Assembly (NCBI GenBank): GCA_947166955.1
Contig: CAMVGI010000074.1
Span: forward strand, 1-6,730
Origin: an uncultured Clostridia bacterium
GTDB taxonomy: Bacteria; Bacillota_A; Clostridia; Oscillospirales; Oscillospiraceae
DNA: 6,730 nt
Direction: 5' to 3'
Part shown: positions 1 to 6,017 of the stretch, piece by piece
Layout: each line of letters opens with the position of its first letter
Position numbering within the stretch: position 1 is the first letter of the stretch
The notes under the pieces: model-generated
Database searches by the model: none
The model's input: only the letters and a program-made list of their open reading frames with translations
What the model was told of the DNA's origin: nothing
Made by a program: the position numbers and the translations under genes

Positions 1-762
1 CAGGAGGCGTGCGGACGGTTCTTTGCAAACGAGGGGAGTTATCATCCCTACGCGACCGTGAACGACGCGGTGGAGGCGCTCGTCGCGGGCGAGAGCGACT
101 ATGCCGTGATCCCGCAGGAGAACACCATCGGCGGCGCGGTCGTCGACTATGTGGACACGCTGCTCGCGCAGACGGCGGTCTCCGTCGTGGGCGAGGTGGA
201 GCTGCCGATCAGCCAGAACCTTCTCGCGCTGCCGGACGCGGGGATCGAGGACATTAAAACGGTCTACTCCCACAAGCAGGGCATCGCGCAGGGGCGCGCG
301 TGGCTGACCGAATATCTGCCCGACGCCGAGGTCATCGAGGTGTCAAGCACGGCGGAGGGCGCGAAAATGGTCGCCAAAGGCGGCGACCGCTCCTGCGCCG
401 CCATCGCGTCGGCGGCGTGCGCCGAGGTGTACGGCCTCAACATCCTCGCGGCGGGCATCCAAAACAGCGACAGCAACAAAACGCGCTTCTATGTGCTCTC
501 CGCGGCCGAGCCCGCGACCGTGCCCTCGGACCGGCTCGCCTTTGTCGCCACGGGCGCGGCGGAGGACCTGCCCGCGCTGATGGCGGAACTTGCAAGGCAG
601 AAGCTGACGCTCGTCACGCTCCACGACCGCCCGCGGAAGACGGAACTCGGGCAGTACCACTACCTGATCGAGTGCTCCGGCGGCAGCTATGAGAGCTACC
701 AAAAGCTGACGGAGAAGCGCGCGTTCACGTTCCGTTACCTCGGCAGCTTCCCGCTTCGGTAG
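1..762 (+). CDS. pheA: Prephenate dehydratase (P-protein), 5' end missing
   Basis: Converts prephenate to phenylpyruvate by decarboxylation and dehydration, a cytoplasmic step of phenylalanine synthesis. The frame is open from base 1 to the TAG at 760-762, giving 253 residues; numbering starts at the first visible residue. The catalytic (PDT) domain covers about residues 1-165. It shows the family block IPQENTIGGAV (37-47) and the TRF motif (161-163), whose Thr is catalytic in the family. A C-terminal ACT domain follows at about 178-253, with DRPRKTELGQYHYLIE (209-224) matching the usual ESRP-x-K-T-x-LG-x-Y region. Monofunctional enzymes are about 280 residues, so roughly 25-30 N-terminal residues are probably missing. 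A fused chorismate mutase upstream cannot be excluded. The GTG at 58 lies inside the domain and is not a credible start. The ACT regulatory motifs are unusual: HDRP replaces ESRP, and the GAL-type motif is EDLP. No terminator follows, so read-through into the rhodanese gene is possible. Confidence 0.93.
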   Translation, partial: QEACGRFFANEGSYHPYATVNDAVEALVAGESDYAVIPQENTIGGAVVDYVDTLLAQTAVSVVGEVELPISQNLLALPDAGIEDIKTVYSHKQGIAQGRAWLTEYLPDAEVIEVSSTAEGAKMVAKGGDRSCAAIASAACAEVYGLNILAAGIQNSDSNKTRFYVLSAAEPATVPSDRLAFVATGAAEDLPALMAELARQKLTLVTLHDRPRKTELGQYHYLIECSGGSYESYQKLTEKRAFTFRYLGSFPLR

Positions 763-831
763 AGATGCGGCGCGGGGATTTGAAACGAGGAAACAACTGG
801 CAGCAGCAAAGGACATATGAAGAAACGAAAC

Positions 832-838
832 GGGGAGG
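832..838 (+). promoter_or_regulatory. Ribosome binding site that favours the ATG at 850 over the ATG at 817
   Basis: GGGGAGG lies 11 nt before the ATG at 850. The in-frame ATG at 817 has only AAAGGA about 3 nt upstream, which is too close to work well. Starting at 850 also puts the hydrophobic signal peptide at the very N-terminus, as lipoproteins require. The spacing of 11 nt is somewhat long, so the choice is probable rather than certain. The rest of the 763-849 gap shows no promoter or terminator that I can defend. Confidence 0.65.
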
Positions 839-849
839 AACAAACGCCG

Positions 850-1272
850 ATGAGATTTTTACCGATCCTTTTGCTCGCGGGGGCGTCGCTCCTGCTTGTG
901 GGCTGTAAGCAAAAACCGCTGGACGGGGAAGGCTCCGTGCGCACCTATGTCCAGATCTCGCAGAACGAAGCCAAGGAGCTGATGAAGCAGAACGAGGGAT
1001 ACGTCATCGTCGACGTTCGCACACAGGAGGAATATGACGCGGGACACATCCCCGATGCGATCTGCATCCCGAACGAGAGCATCGGCACGGAGCGTCCGGC
1101 GGAGCTTCCGGATCTTGACCAGATGATCCTTGTCTACTGCCGCAGCGGAAGACGCAGCAAGGAGGCGGCGCAAAAGCTCTATGAGCTGGGTTATGGCAGC
1201 GTCTACGAGTTCGGCGGCATCCTGGACTGGACGGGCGAGATCGTGACGGAGGATACGGCGGCGGAGCCGTGA
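850..1272 (+). CDS. Rhodanese-domain lipoprotein
   Basis: Predicted surface-anchored, single-domain rhodanese of 140 residues. Residues 1-18 form a short signal peptide (MRF then a Leu-rich core) ending in the lipobox LVGC, so Cys19 would be lipidated and the domain would sit outside the membrane. The rhodanese domain spans about 36-132: VDVRTQEEYDAGHIPDAICIP (family CH2A-like block, from residue 54), then the active-site loop CRSGRRS with catalytic Cys97, then the closing YEFGGILDW. Single-domain rhodaneses carry a persulfide on this Cys and move sulfur to thiol acceptors, or act in redox and sulfide handling. The true acceptor here is unknown. The gene lies 87 bp after pheA on the same strand and ends 11 bp before a strong terminator, so it closes this transcription unit. 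Similar rhodanese lipoproteins are common in Clostridia. An in-frame upstream ATG at 817 would add 11 mostly polar, charged residues before the signal peptide and is less likely. Confidence 0.88.
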   Translation: MRFLPILLLAGASLLLVGCKQKPLDGEGSVRTYVQISQNEAKELMKQNEGYVIVDVRTQEEYDAGHIPDAICIPNESIGTERPAELPDLDQMILVYCRSGRRSKEAAQKLYELGYGSVYEFGGILDWTGEIVTEDTAAEP

Positions 1273-1283
1273 GGAGACCGCGA

Positions 1284-1319
1284 AAAAGCACCCGATTTCT
1301 TCAGAAATCGGGTGCTTTT
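1284..1319. terminator. Bidirectional intrinsic terminator
   Basis: The arms 1284-1300 and 1303-1319 are perfect reverse complements over 17 bp, with core AGCACCCGATTTCT / AGAAATCGGGTGCT. The hairpin top would open to a small loop around cTTCAg. The stem is followed by TTTT on the + strand and by TTTTT on the - strand. It sits between the end of the rhodanese gene (1272) and the end of the convergent acyl-CoA ligase gene (1340), so it can stop transcription from both sides. Confidence 0.93.
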
Positions 1320-1339
1320 CATGCGTTTGCGGGCAAACC

Positions 1340-3064
1340 TTATTCCGCCTTGGCGAGTTTGGCAAGCTCCTCCTCCTCAAGCACGCGGTAGGCGACCTTG
1401 CCCACGAGCGTCTTGGGAAGCTCGTCGCGGAACTCCACGTCGTAAGGCATCGCGTACTTTGCAACGTTTTTCGCGCAGTAGTCGAGGATCGCGCGCTTCG
1501 TGTCGTCGTTCGCGGGAATGCCGGGGTTGAGCTTGACGAACGCCTTGACCTTCTGCATCTTGTACGCGTCCGGCACGCCGATGACGCAGCTCATCTGCAC
1601 CATCTCATGCGCGTCGAGGATGTTTTCGATCTGCGCGGGATAGACGTTGTAGCCCGACGAGATGATCATGCGCTTGGCGCGGCCGCGGAAGAACACAAAG
1701 CCCTCGTCGTCCATCGTGCCGAGGTCGCCGGTATAGACCCACGTGAGCCCGTCGGCGTGTGTGCGCAGCGTCTGCGCCGTCTCGTCGGGATGCTTCATGT
1801 ATTCCTTCATCACGGTCGGGCCCGCAAGCAGGATCTCGCCCTCCTCGCCGTAGGGAAGCTCCCTGTCCGTGCCCGGCTCGACGATCTTGATATAGGTGTC
1901 GGGGAACGGCAGGCCGATGCTGCCCTCCTTGTGCATGTGCGGGGGCGTCAGGCAGCAGGCGGTGACCGTCTCGGTCGTACCGTAGCCCTCGCGCACCTGC
2001 ACCGCCGACTTATGGTCGTAGAGGAATTTGTCGAACTTTTTCTTCAGCTCGACGGAGAGCGAATCGCCGCCGGAGAACACGCCCTTGAGGCTGGAAAGGT
2101 CAGCGCCCTCCATGCTCGGCAGGCGCAGCAGCGCCTCGTAGAGCGTCGGGACGCCGGCGATGAAGTTGCACTTGTACTTGACGATCTGCTTGGCGTAGCT
2201 CTTGGCGGTAAAGCGCGGGATGAGAATGCAGCGCCCGCCGTTGCCGAGCATCGAGTGGATGCAAACGCCCAGTCCGAACCCGTGGAACAGAGGCATGGCG
2301 GCGAGCATCCGGTCGCCCGGGCGGAACATCGGATTCGTCGCGGTGATCTGCTGGGCGAGCGCGTTGAAGTTTTTATTCGTGAGCACGATGCCCTTGGTCG
2401 TGCCGGTGGTGCCGCCGGAGTAAAGGATGACCGCGGGATCGTCGCTTTGGCGGGGGACGCGGTAGGACTTGTAGAAGCAGAATTTGCCAAGATGCATGAA
2501 GTCCTTCCACGTCAGCACCGGCGCTTCGGCGGGGATCTTCTCGATCTTGCGCCCCTCGGTGAGCATATAACCCGCGCGGATGGGGCGCGAGAGCGCGTCC
2601 TTCACGGACGCGACGACGATGTTGACGACCTTCGTGTTCTGCCGGATGTGCTCAAACTTCCCGTAGAATTGGTCGAGCGTGATGGCGAGCACGCTTTCGG
2701 ACTCGTTGAGGTAGAACTCGATCTCCTTTTCCGCCGAGAGCGGATGGATCATGTTCGCCACGGCGCCGACGAGGTTGACGGCGTAAAAGAGATAAATCGC
2801 CTGCGGGCAGTTGGGCATGGCGATGGTGACCTTGTCCCCCTCGCGCACGCCGATGGTCTTGAGCGCTCTGGCGCAGCGTTCGATCTCCGCGATGAGCTGG
2901 CGGTAGGTCGTGGACTTGCCCATAAAGTCGAATGCGACCTGATTGGGGTACTGTCCGGCGATGTACTCCACGCGCTCGAACATCGTGCCCTCGAAATAGT
3001 CCAGATGGAACGGCACTTCGCCAAGATGTGCCTTCCAAGGGGCCTTTGCTGTGATTTCACCCAT
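1340..3064 (-). CDS. AMP-forming acyl-CoA ligase (long-chain fatty acid type)
   Basis: Activates a carboxylic acid, probably a fatty acid, with ATP to an acyl-adenylate and then to acyl-CoA. At 574 residues it matches the FadD-like family (about 550-580). The ANL-family motifs are complete and in order: P-loop LYSGGTTGTTKG (214-225), PLFHGFG (258-264), EGYGTTE (359-365), YTGDLG (444-449), hinge region FRGRAKRMIISSGYNVYP (459-476), and the C-terminal PKTLVGK with the adenylation Lys at 556. No signal peptide or membrane segment is evident, so it should be cytoplasmic or peripheral. The ATG at 3064 is supported by GAGGAG (3072-3077) with 7-nt spacing and by a promoter further upstream. The gene is monocistronic within this window, divergent from the peptide transporter and convergent with the rhodanese gene. 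Substrate chain length cannot be read from the sequence; aryl or medium-chain acids remain possible, so no gene symbol is given. Confidence 0.92.
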   Translation of the reverse strand: MGEITAKAPWKAHLGEVPFHLDYFEGTMFERVEYIAGQYPNQVAFDFMGKSTTYRQLIAEIERCARALKTIGVREGDKVTIAMPNCPQAIYLFYAVNLVGAVANMIHPLSAEKEIEFYLNESESVLAITLDQFYGKFEHIRQNTKVVNIVVASVKDALSRPIRAGYMLTEGRKIEKIPAEAPVLTWKDFMHLGKFCFYKSYRVPRQSDDPAVILYSGGTTGTTKGIVLTNKNFNALAQQITATNPMFRPGDRMLAAMPLFHGFGLGVCIHSMLGNGGRCILIPRFTAKSYAKQIVKYKCNFIAGVPTLYEALLRLPSMEGADLSSLKGVFSGGDSLSVELKKKFDKFLYDHKSAVQVREGYGTTETVTACCLTPPHMHKEGSIGLPFPDTYIKIVEPGTDRELPYGEEGEILLAGPTVMKEYMKHPDETAQTLRTHADGLTWVYTGDLGTMDDEGFVFFRGRAKRMIISSGYNVYPAQIENILDAHEMVQMSCVIGVPDAYKMQKVKAFVKLNPGIPANDDTKRAILDYCAKNVAKYAMPYDVEFRDELPKTLVGKVAYRVLEEEELAKLAKAE

Positions 3065-3110
3065 GCGTTTTCTCCTCTTTTCTGTTTTGCGGTATTCCCT
3101 TATCCCAACT

Positions 3111-3140
3111 ACTATATCATGTTTGCCCCGCCGCGGTCAA
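3111..3140 (-). promoter_or_regulatory. Sigma-A-type promoter for the acyl-CoA ligase gene
   Basis: On the - strand, -35 TTGACC (3140-3135) and -10 TATAGT (3116-3111) are separated by 18 bp. A TGA directly before the -10 makes it an extended -10. Both hexamers match the consensus at five of six positions. Transcription would start near 3104, leaving a leader of about 40 nt that carries the GAGGAG ribosome binding site. Confidence 0.77.
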
Positions 3141-3146
3141 CACACT

Positions 3147-3182
3147 TTGCACCGGCGTCCTTTGTGCAATTTGCCGGACGCC
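3147..3182. repeat. Two interlocked inverted repeats between divergent promoters (possible operator)
   Basis: TTGCAC (3147-3152) is the reverse complement of GTGCAA (3164-3169). GGCGTCC (3154-3160) is the reverse complement of GGACGCC (3176-3182). The arms alternate along the DNA, so the two hairpins could not form at the same time. The block lies upstream of the -35 of both divergent promoters, where an activator or shared regulator could bind. The arms are short (6 and 7 bp) and could arise by chance in G+C-rich DNA. No known operator is recognised. Confidence 0.4.
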
Positions 3183-3207
3183 TTTTCGCGACGCGGGGGA
3201 GAGAACG

Positions 3208-3236
3208 TTGACAAAGCGCCGTTTCGGTGATATAAA
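3208..3236 (+). promoter_or_regulatory. Sigma-A-type promoter for the peptide transporter operon
   Basis: A consensus -35 TTGACA (3208-3213) is followed after exactly 17 bp by -10 TATAAA (3231-3236). A TGA immediately before the -10 gives an extended -10 element. The expected start is near 3243, giving a leader of about 50 nt that ends in the AAGGAGG (3283-3289) of the binding-protein gene. This is close to an ideal vegetative promoter, which suits a highly expressed binding protein. Confidence 0.88.
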
Positions 3237-3252
3237 ATCTTATTATATCCGT

Positions 3253-3271
3253 GAGGCCGCGCAGCGGTCTT
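3253..3271 (+). promoter_or_regulatory. Small hairpin in the leader of the transporter mRNA
   Basis: GGCCGC (3255-3260) and GCGGTC (3264-3269) pair over six bases, one of them G-U, around a 3-nt loop. A-U and G-U pairs extend the foot to 3253-3271. It lies near the predicted 5' end, upstream of the ribosome binding site and not covering it. A 5' stabilising role is possible. It does not resemble a riboswitch or attenuator that I know. Confidence 0.3.
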
Positions 3272-3294
3272 GACGGGATTTTAAGGAGGATCGT

Positions 3295-4950
3295 ATGAGA
3301 AGCAAGAGAGTATTGGCACTTGTCCTTAGCTTGGTTATGGCGCTCGGCCTTCTGACCGCGTGCGGCTCCAAGCCTGATAACGGCGGCGCTGCCGCCAACA
3401 CGCCCGCGACCAGCGGCGGTTCGGCCGGCGGTTCGACCGGCGGTTCGACCGGCGGCTCCGGCGCAGCGCCCGCGGGAACGGGCCACAAGGAAACGCTGGT
3501 GATCGGTACCGCGGCCGACATCAACAACCTCAACCTGCAGCAGCAGCAGGACGCCACCAACAACATCATCCTGAAGAACACGCACCAGACGCTCATTTTC
3601 TTCAACAATGACCCGAAGGCGGCGAGCCGCTTTGACCCGGGTCTTGCCAAGGATTGGTCGTTCACCGACGACACGCACATCGTCATGCACCTGCGCGACG
3701 ACGTGTATTTCAACGACGGCGAGAAGACCCCGATGACCGCGGACGACGTCAAGTATACGCTCGACATGGCTGTGGGCGAGGGCTCCAAGGTCGCCGGCAA
3801 CCTCGCGGGCTTCGTGGGCTGCAAGGTCATTGACGAGCACACCGTCGAGATCGAGGTCGAGAGCTACAACAACGAGTTCGTGTTCTCCCTCGCTTCCGTG
3901 CCTCTGTCCATCCAGTCCAAGAAGGCGTGGGAGAGCGGCGCGGCCGAGCCGTGGTTCATCGGCACCGGCCCCTACAAGTTCGATAAGTGGGAAGAGGGCG
4001 TCGTCTGCCGTCTCGTCAAGGTCGAGGATTACTGGGGCAACAACCTGCCCGCGGGCGACATCTACGCGCCCGGCGTGTCCGACGCCATCGAGTTCCGCCC
4101 CTATCTGGAGGCTTCCTCCCGCGTGATCGCGCTGCAGAACGGCGAGATCGACGTGTGCATCGACCCGCCGATGAACGAGCTGCAGTACCTTGAGGACGAC
4201 AAGAACATCACGGTCTATGAGCAGACCGGCACGCGTCTTTTCTACTTCGCGTTCAACACGCAGAAGGCGCCCTGGAACAATGAGAAGCTGCGTCAGGCGG
4301 TCGCCTGCGCCATCAACCGCGACGACGTGCTGACCGTTGCCGTTGACGGCAAGGGCACGCTCCAGAAGACGATCCTCAACCGCGGTCTGTGGGGCTTCTA
4401 TGACGACATGGAAGGCTTCGACTACGACGTTGAGCGCGCGAAGAAGCTCATGGCCGAGGCTGGTTATCCCAACGGCGGCATCGAGACGACGCTGACCTAT
4501 TCCACCAGCGGCGCTTACGCCAATATCGCCACCGTCATTCAGGACAATCTCTCGAAGATCGGCATCACCGTCACGCTCAACCCGATGGAGGACGCCACGC
4601 TGAAGGAGACCTGCGTCAAGGGCGATCAGGAACTGTATCTGTGGCGCTGGAACGAGGACTCCAAGGTCGACTTCGTCTATCGCGATCTGTACTACACCGG
4701 CTCCACGTCCAACTATCATCACTATTCCGACCCGCATGCCGACGAACTGATCGACAAGGTCGCCACCGAGAAGGATCAGGACGCGCGCATGAAGGCCGGC
4801 ATCGAGCTGCAGGAGTATCTGGTCAACGCCTGCCCGCAGGTCCCGCTGTATATCGCCAATCTGGTTATCGCGTACAACAGCAATCTGCAGGGACAGTATT
4901 TCTACGGCGGCGGCAACCACAATTGGAGCCACGCCTATATTGCGCAGTAA
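3295..4950 (+). CDS. Peptide ABC transporter substrate-binding lipoprotein (SBP family 5, DppA/OppA-like)
   Basis: Extracellular receptor that captures a peptide-like ligand and delivers it to the membrane permeases encoded next. It has 551 residues, typical for the family. Residues 1-22 are a signal peptide (MRSKR, hydrophobic core, LTAC lipobox), with Cys23 as the lipid anchor. A flexible Gly/Ser/Thr/Ala-rich linker follows at about 24-63. The binding domain starts near KETLVIGTAADINNLN (65-80). Family landmarks include the TADDVKYTLD segment (148-157), GTGPYKFDKWEEG (223-235), and FAFNTQKAPWNNEKLRQAVACAINRDDVL around 318-346, the typical hinge and ligand-pocket block. The start is fixed by AAGGAGG (3283-3289) and the signal peptide. 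It is the first gene of the operon, behind a near-ideal promoter. The ligand cannot be decided: di- or oligopeptides are most likely, but family members also bind nickel, glutathione or sugars, so no gene symbol is given. Confidence 0.93.
   Translation: MRSKRVLALVLSLVMALGLLTACGSKPDNGGAAANTPATSGGSAGGSTGGSTGGSGAAPAGTGHKETLVIGTAADINNLNLQQQQDATNNIILKNTHQTLIFFNNDPKAASRFDPGLAKDWSFTDDTHIVMHLRDDVYFNDGEKTPMTADDVKYTLDMAVGEGSKVAGNLAGFVGCKVIDEHTVEIEVESYNNEFVFSLASVPLSIQSKKAWESGAAEPWFIGTGPYKFDKWEEGVVCRLVKVEDYWGNNLPAGDIYAPGVSDAIEFRPYLEASSRVIALQNGEIDVCIDPPMNELQYLEDDKNITVYEQTGTRLFYFAFNTQKAPWNNEKLRQAVACAINRDDVLTVAVDGKGTLQKTILNRGLWGFYDDMEGFDYDVERAKKLMAEAGYPNGGIETTLTYSTSGAYANIATVIQDNLSKIGITVTLNPMEDATLKETCVKGDQELYLWRWNEDSKVDFVYRDLYYTGSTSNYHHYSDPHADELIDKVATEKDQDARMKAGIELQEYLVNACPQVPLYIANLVIAYNSNLQGQYFYGGGNHNWSHAYIAQ
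3418..3459 (+). repeat. In-gene 12-bp tandem repeat encoding the Gly-Ser-Thr linker
   Basis: Three 12-bp units (3418-3429 GGTTCGGCCGGC; 3430-3441 and 3442-3453, both GGTTCGACCGGC) are followed by a degenerate partial unit. They encode GSAG-GSTG-GSTG-GS, part of the linker between the lipid anchor and the binding domain. Because units 2 and 3 are identical and the unit is a multiple of three, copy number could change by slippage without breaking the frame. Confidence 0.8.
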
Positions 4951-4989
4951 GCGTTTGACCCGCCCGTAAGGGCCTGGAAAGGGTTGCAC

Positions 4990-5031
4990 AAGCGGCGCCG
5001 TCACGCGATCTTCGTCGCTGCGGCGCCGCTT
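4990..5031 (+). promoter_or_regulatory. Stable intercistronic hairpin without T-tract, between binding-protein and permease genes
   Basis: AAGCGGCGCCG (4990-5000) pairs perfectly with CGGCGCCGCTT (5021-5031), an 11-bp stem of mostly G-C pairs. The 20-nt interior can pair further (CA/TG, then GCGA 5005-5008 with TCGC 5015-5018), leaving a TCTTCG loop. No run of T follows, so it is not a canonical terminator. Such hairpins after binding-protein genes are known to protect the upstream mRNA from 3' decay and lower downstream output. A minor 4-bp hairpin with a GTAA (GNRA-type) loop lies just before it at 4962-4973. Confidence 0.7.
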
Positions 5032-5061
5032 CCCGTTCTCAGATCACGCAAGTATCACATC

Positions 5062-5069
5062 GGAGGTGG
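5062..5069 (+). promoter_or_regulatory. Ribosome binding site fixing the TTG start at 5077
   Basis: GGAGGTGG ends 7 nt before TTG at 5077-5079, an ideal distance. No ATG or GTG is suitably placed. The frame stays open upstream to an earlier TTG at 4984, but that start would add 31 charged, non-conserved residues encoded by the hairpin region, and it lacks a comparable ribosome binding site. Confidence 0.85.
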
Positions 5070-5076
5070 ATCTCTC

Positions 5077-6012
5077 TTGATAAAGTACATCGCAAAGCGC
5101 CTGCTGATGCTCATACCGGTCATTCTCGTCACCTCGTTTCTCATTTTTTGGGCGATGAGCCTGACGGGCGGCGATCCCGCACGCCAGATCGCCGGCGACC
5201 GCGCGACGGAGGCAGAGGTCGAAGCGATCCGCGAGGAAATGGGCCTCAACGACCCGTTTATGGTGCGCTACGGCCGCTACATCACGGGAATGCTCACCGG
5301 CGACATGGGCAAGTCCTACGTCACGAACAAGGACGTGTTCCAGACGTTTATGGAGAAGCTTCCCAACACGCTGATGCTCGGCGGCGCGGCGGTGCTCATC
5401 GCGATCGTCGTTTCGCTGCCGCTCGGCATTTATACCGCCATTCACCAGAATACGTGGAAGGACACGGCGGGCATGGTGTTTGCGCTTTTCGGCACGTCCA
5501 TGCCGAACTTCTGGCTCGGCTTGATGCTCATTATCCTGTTCTCGCTCAAGCTCGGATGGTTCCCGTCCGGCGGCAAGGCGGGCTTTTCAAGCCTCGTTCT
5601 GCCCGCGCTGACGGTCGGCTTCGGTCTCGCGGCGCTCATCACGCGCACCACGCGCTCGTCCATGCTGGACGTTATCCGGCAGGACTACATGACGACCGCG
5701 CGCGCGAAGGGATGCTCGGAGCACCGCGTCATCTTCCGCCACGCGCTCAAAAACGCGCTCATTCCCATCATCACGGCGATCGGACTTCAGATGTCGCTTG
5801 TCATCACCGGTTCCGTGCTGGCGGAGACGGTGTTCTCGTGGCCCGGCATCGGCCGCCTCGTCTACGACTCCATCAGCAAGCGCGATACGCCCATGGTCAC
5901 GGGCGCGATCATCATGTGTTCGGTGCTCATGTGCATCATCAATCTGGTGGTCGACCTCATCTACGCGTTCTTTGACCCGCGCATCAAGGCACAGTACAGC
6001 AAGAAGAGGTGA
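5077..6012 (+). CDS. Peptide ABC transporter permease, DppB/OppB type (TTG start)
   Basis: One of the two membrane subunits forming the import channel. It has 311 residues, normal for the family. The N-terminus MIKYIAKRLLMLIPVILVTS is the classic DppB opening and leads into membrane segment 1 (about 9-29). A large extracytoplasmic loop with PARQIAGDRATEAEVEAIREEMGL (from 34) follows. Further membrane segments lie near 98-120, 132-160, 172-190, 227-250 and 273-299. The EAA loop that contacts the ATPase is at 203-230, from DYMTTARAKG to ALIP, with the conserved Gly at 212. The protein ends FFDPRIK-, also typical. It is 126 bp downstream of the binding-protein gene, with a stable hairpin between, and 5 bp upstream of the second permease. 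The non-ATG start may lower translation relative to the binding protein. Ligand specificity is set mainly by the binding protein and is unknown. Confidence 0.94.
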   Translation: MIKYIAKRLLMLIPVILVTSFLIFWAMSLTGGDPARQIAGDRATEAEVEAIREEMGLNDPFMVRYGRYITGMLTGDMGKSYVTNKDVFQTFMEKLPNTLMLGGAAVLIAIVVSLPLGIYTAIHQNTWKDTAGMVFALFGTSMPNFWLGLMLIILFSLKLGWFPSGGKAGFSSLVLPALTVGFGLAALITRTTRSSMLDVIRQDYMTTARAKGCSEHRVIFRHALKNALIPIITAIGLQMSLVITGSVLAETVFSWPGIGRLVYDSISKRDTPMVTGAIIMCSVLMCIINLVVDLIYAFFDPRIKAQYSKKR

Positions 6013-6017
6013 GCGCG

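Noticed and set aside
58..60. GTG at 58 as the start of pheA
   Set aside because: The frame is open to the window edge, and the preceding residues (QEACGRFFANEG...) fit the prephenate dehydratase domain, so the true start is outside the window.
817..849. ATG at 817 as the start of the rhodanese lipoprotein
   Set aside because: It has a poorly spaced ribosome binding site and would place 11 polar, charged residues before the signal peptide.
1607..3211. A 534-codon open frame on the + strand opposite the acyl-CoA ligase gene
   Set aside because: It is a shadow of the ligase frame, with Arg/Asp/Val/His-rich composition, no family motif and no supported start. Its 3' end runs through the divergent promoter region.
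3237..3294. Riboswitch or T-box in the leader of the transporter operon
   Set aside because: The leader is only about 50 nt and contains one small hairpin. There is no room for a known aptamer and no terminator/antiterminator pair.
3112..5004. A 630-codon open frame on the - strand opposite the binding-protein gene
   Set aside because: It mirrors the codons of a well-supported gene in G+C-rich DNA. It has a low-complexity Val/Asp/Leu/Arg-rich composition, no recognisable domain, and covers the divergent promoter region.
4990..5031. Hairpin after the binding-protein gene as an intrinsic terminator ending the operon
   Set aside because: No T-run follows the stem, and the permease genes downstream belong to the same transporter and lack an obvious promoter of their own.
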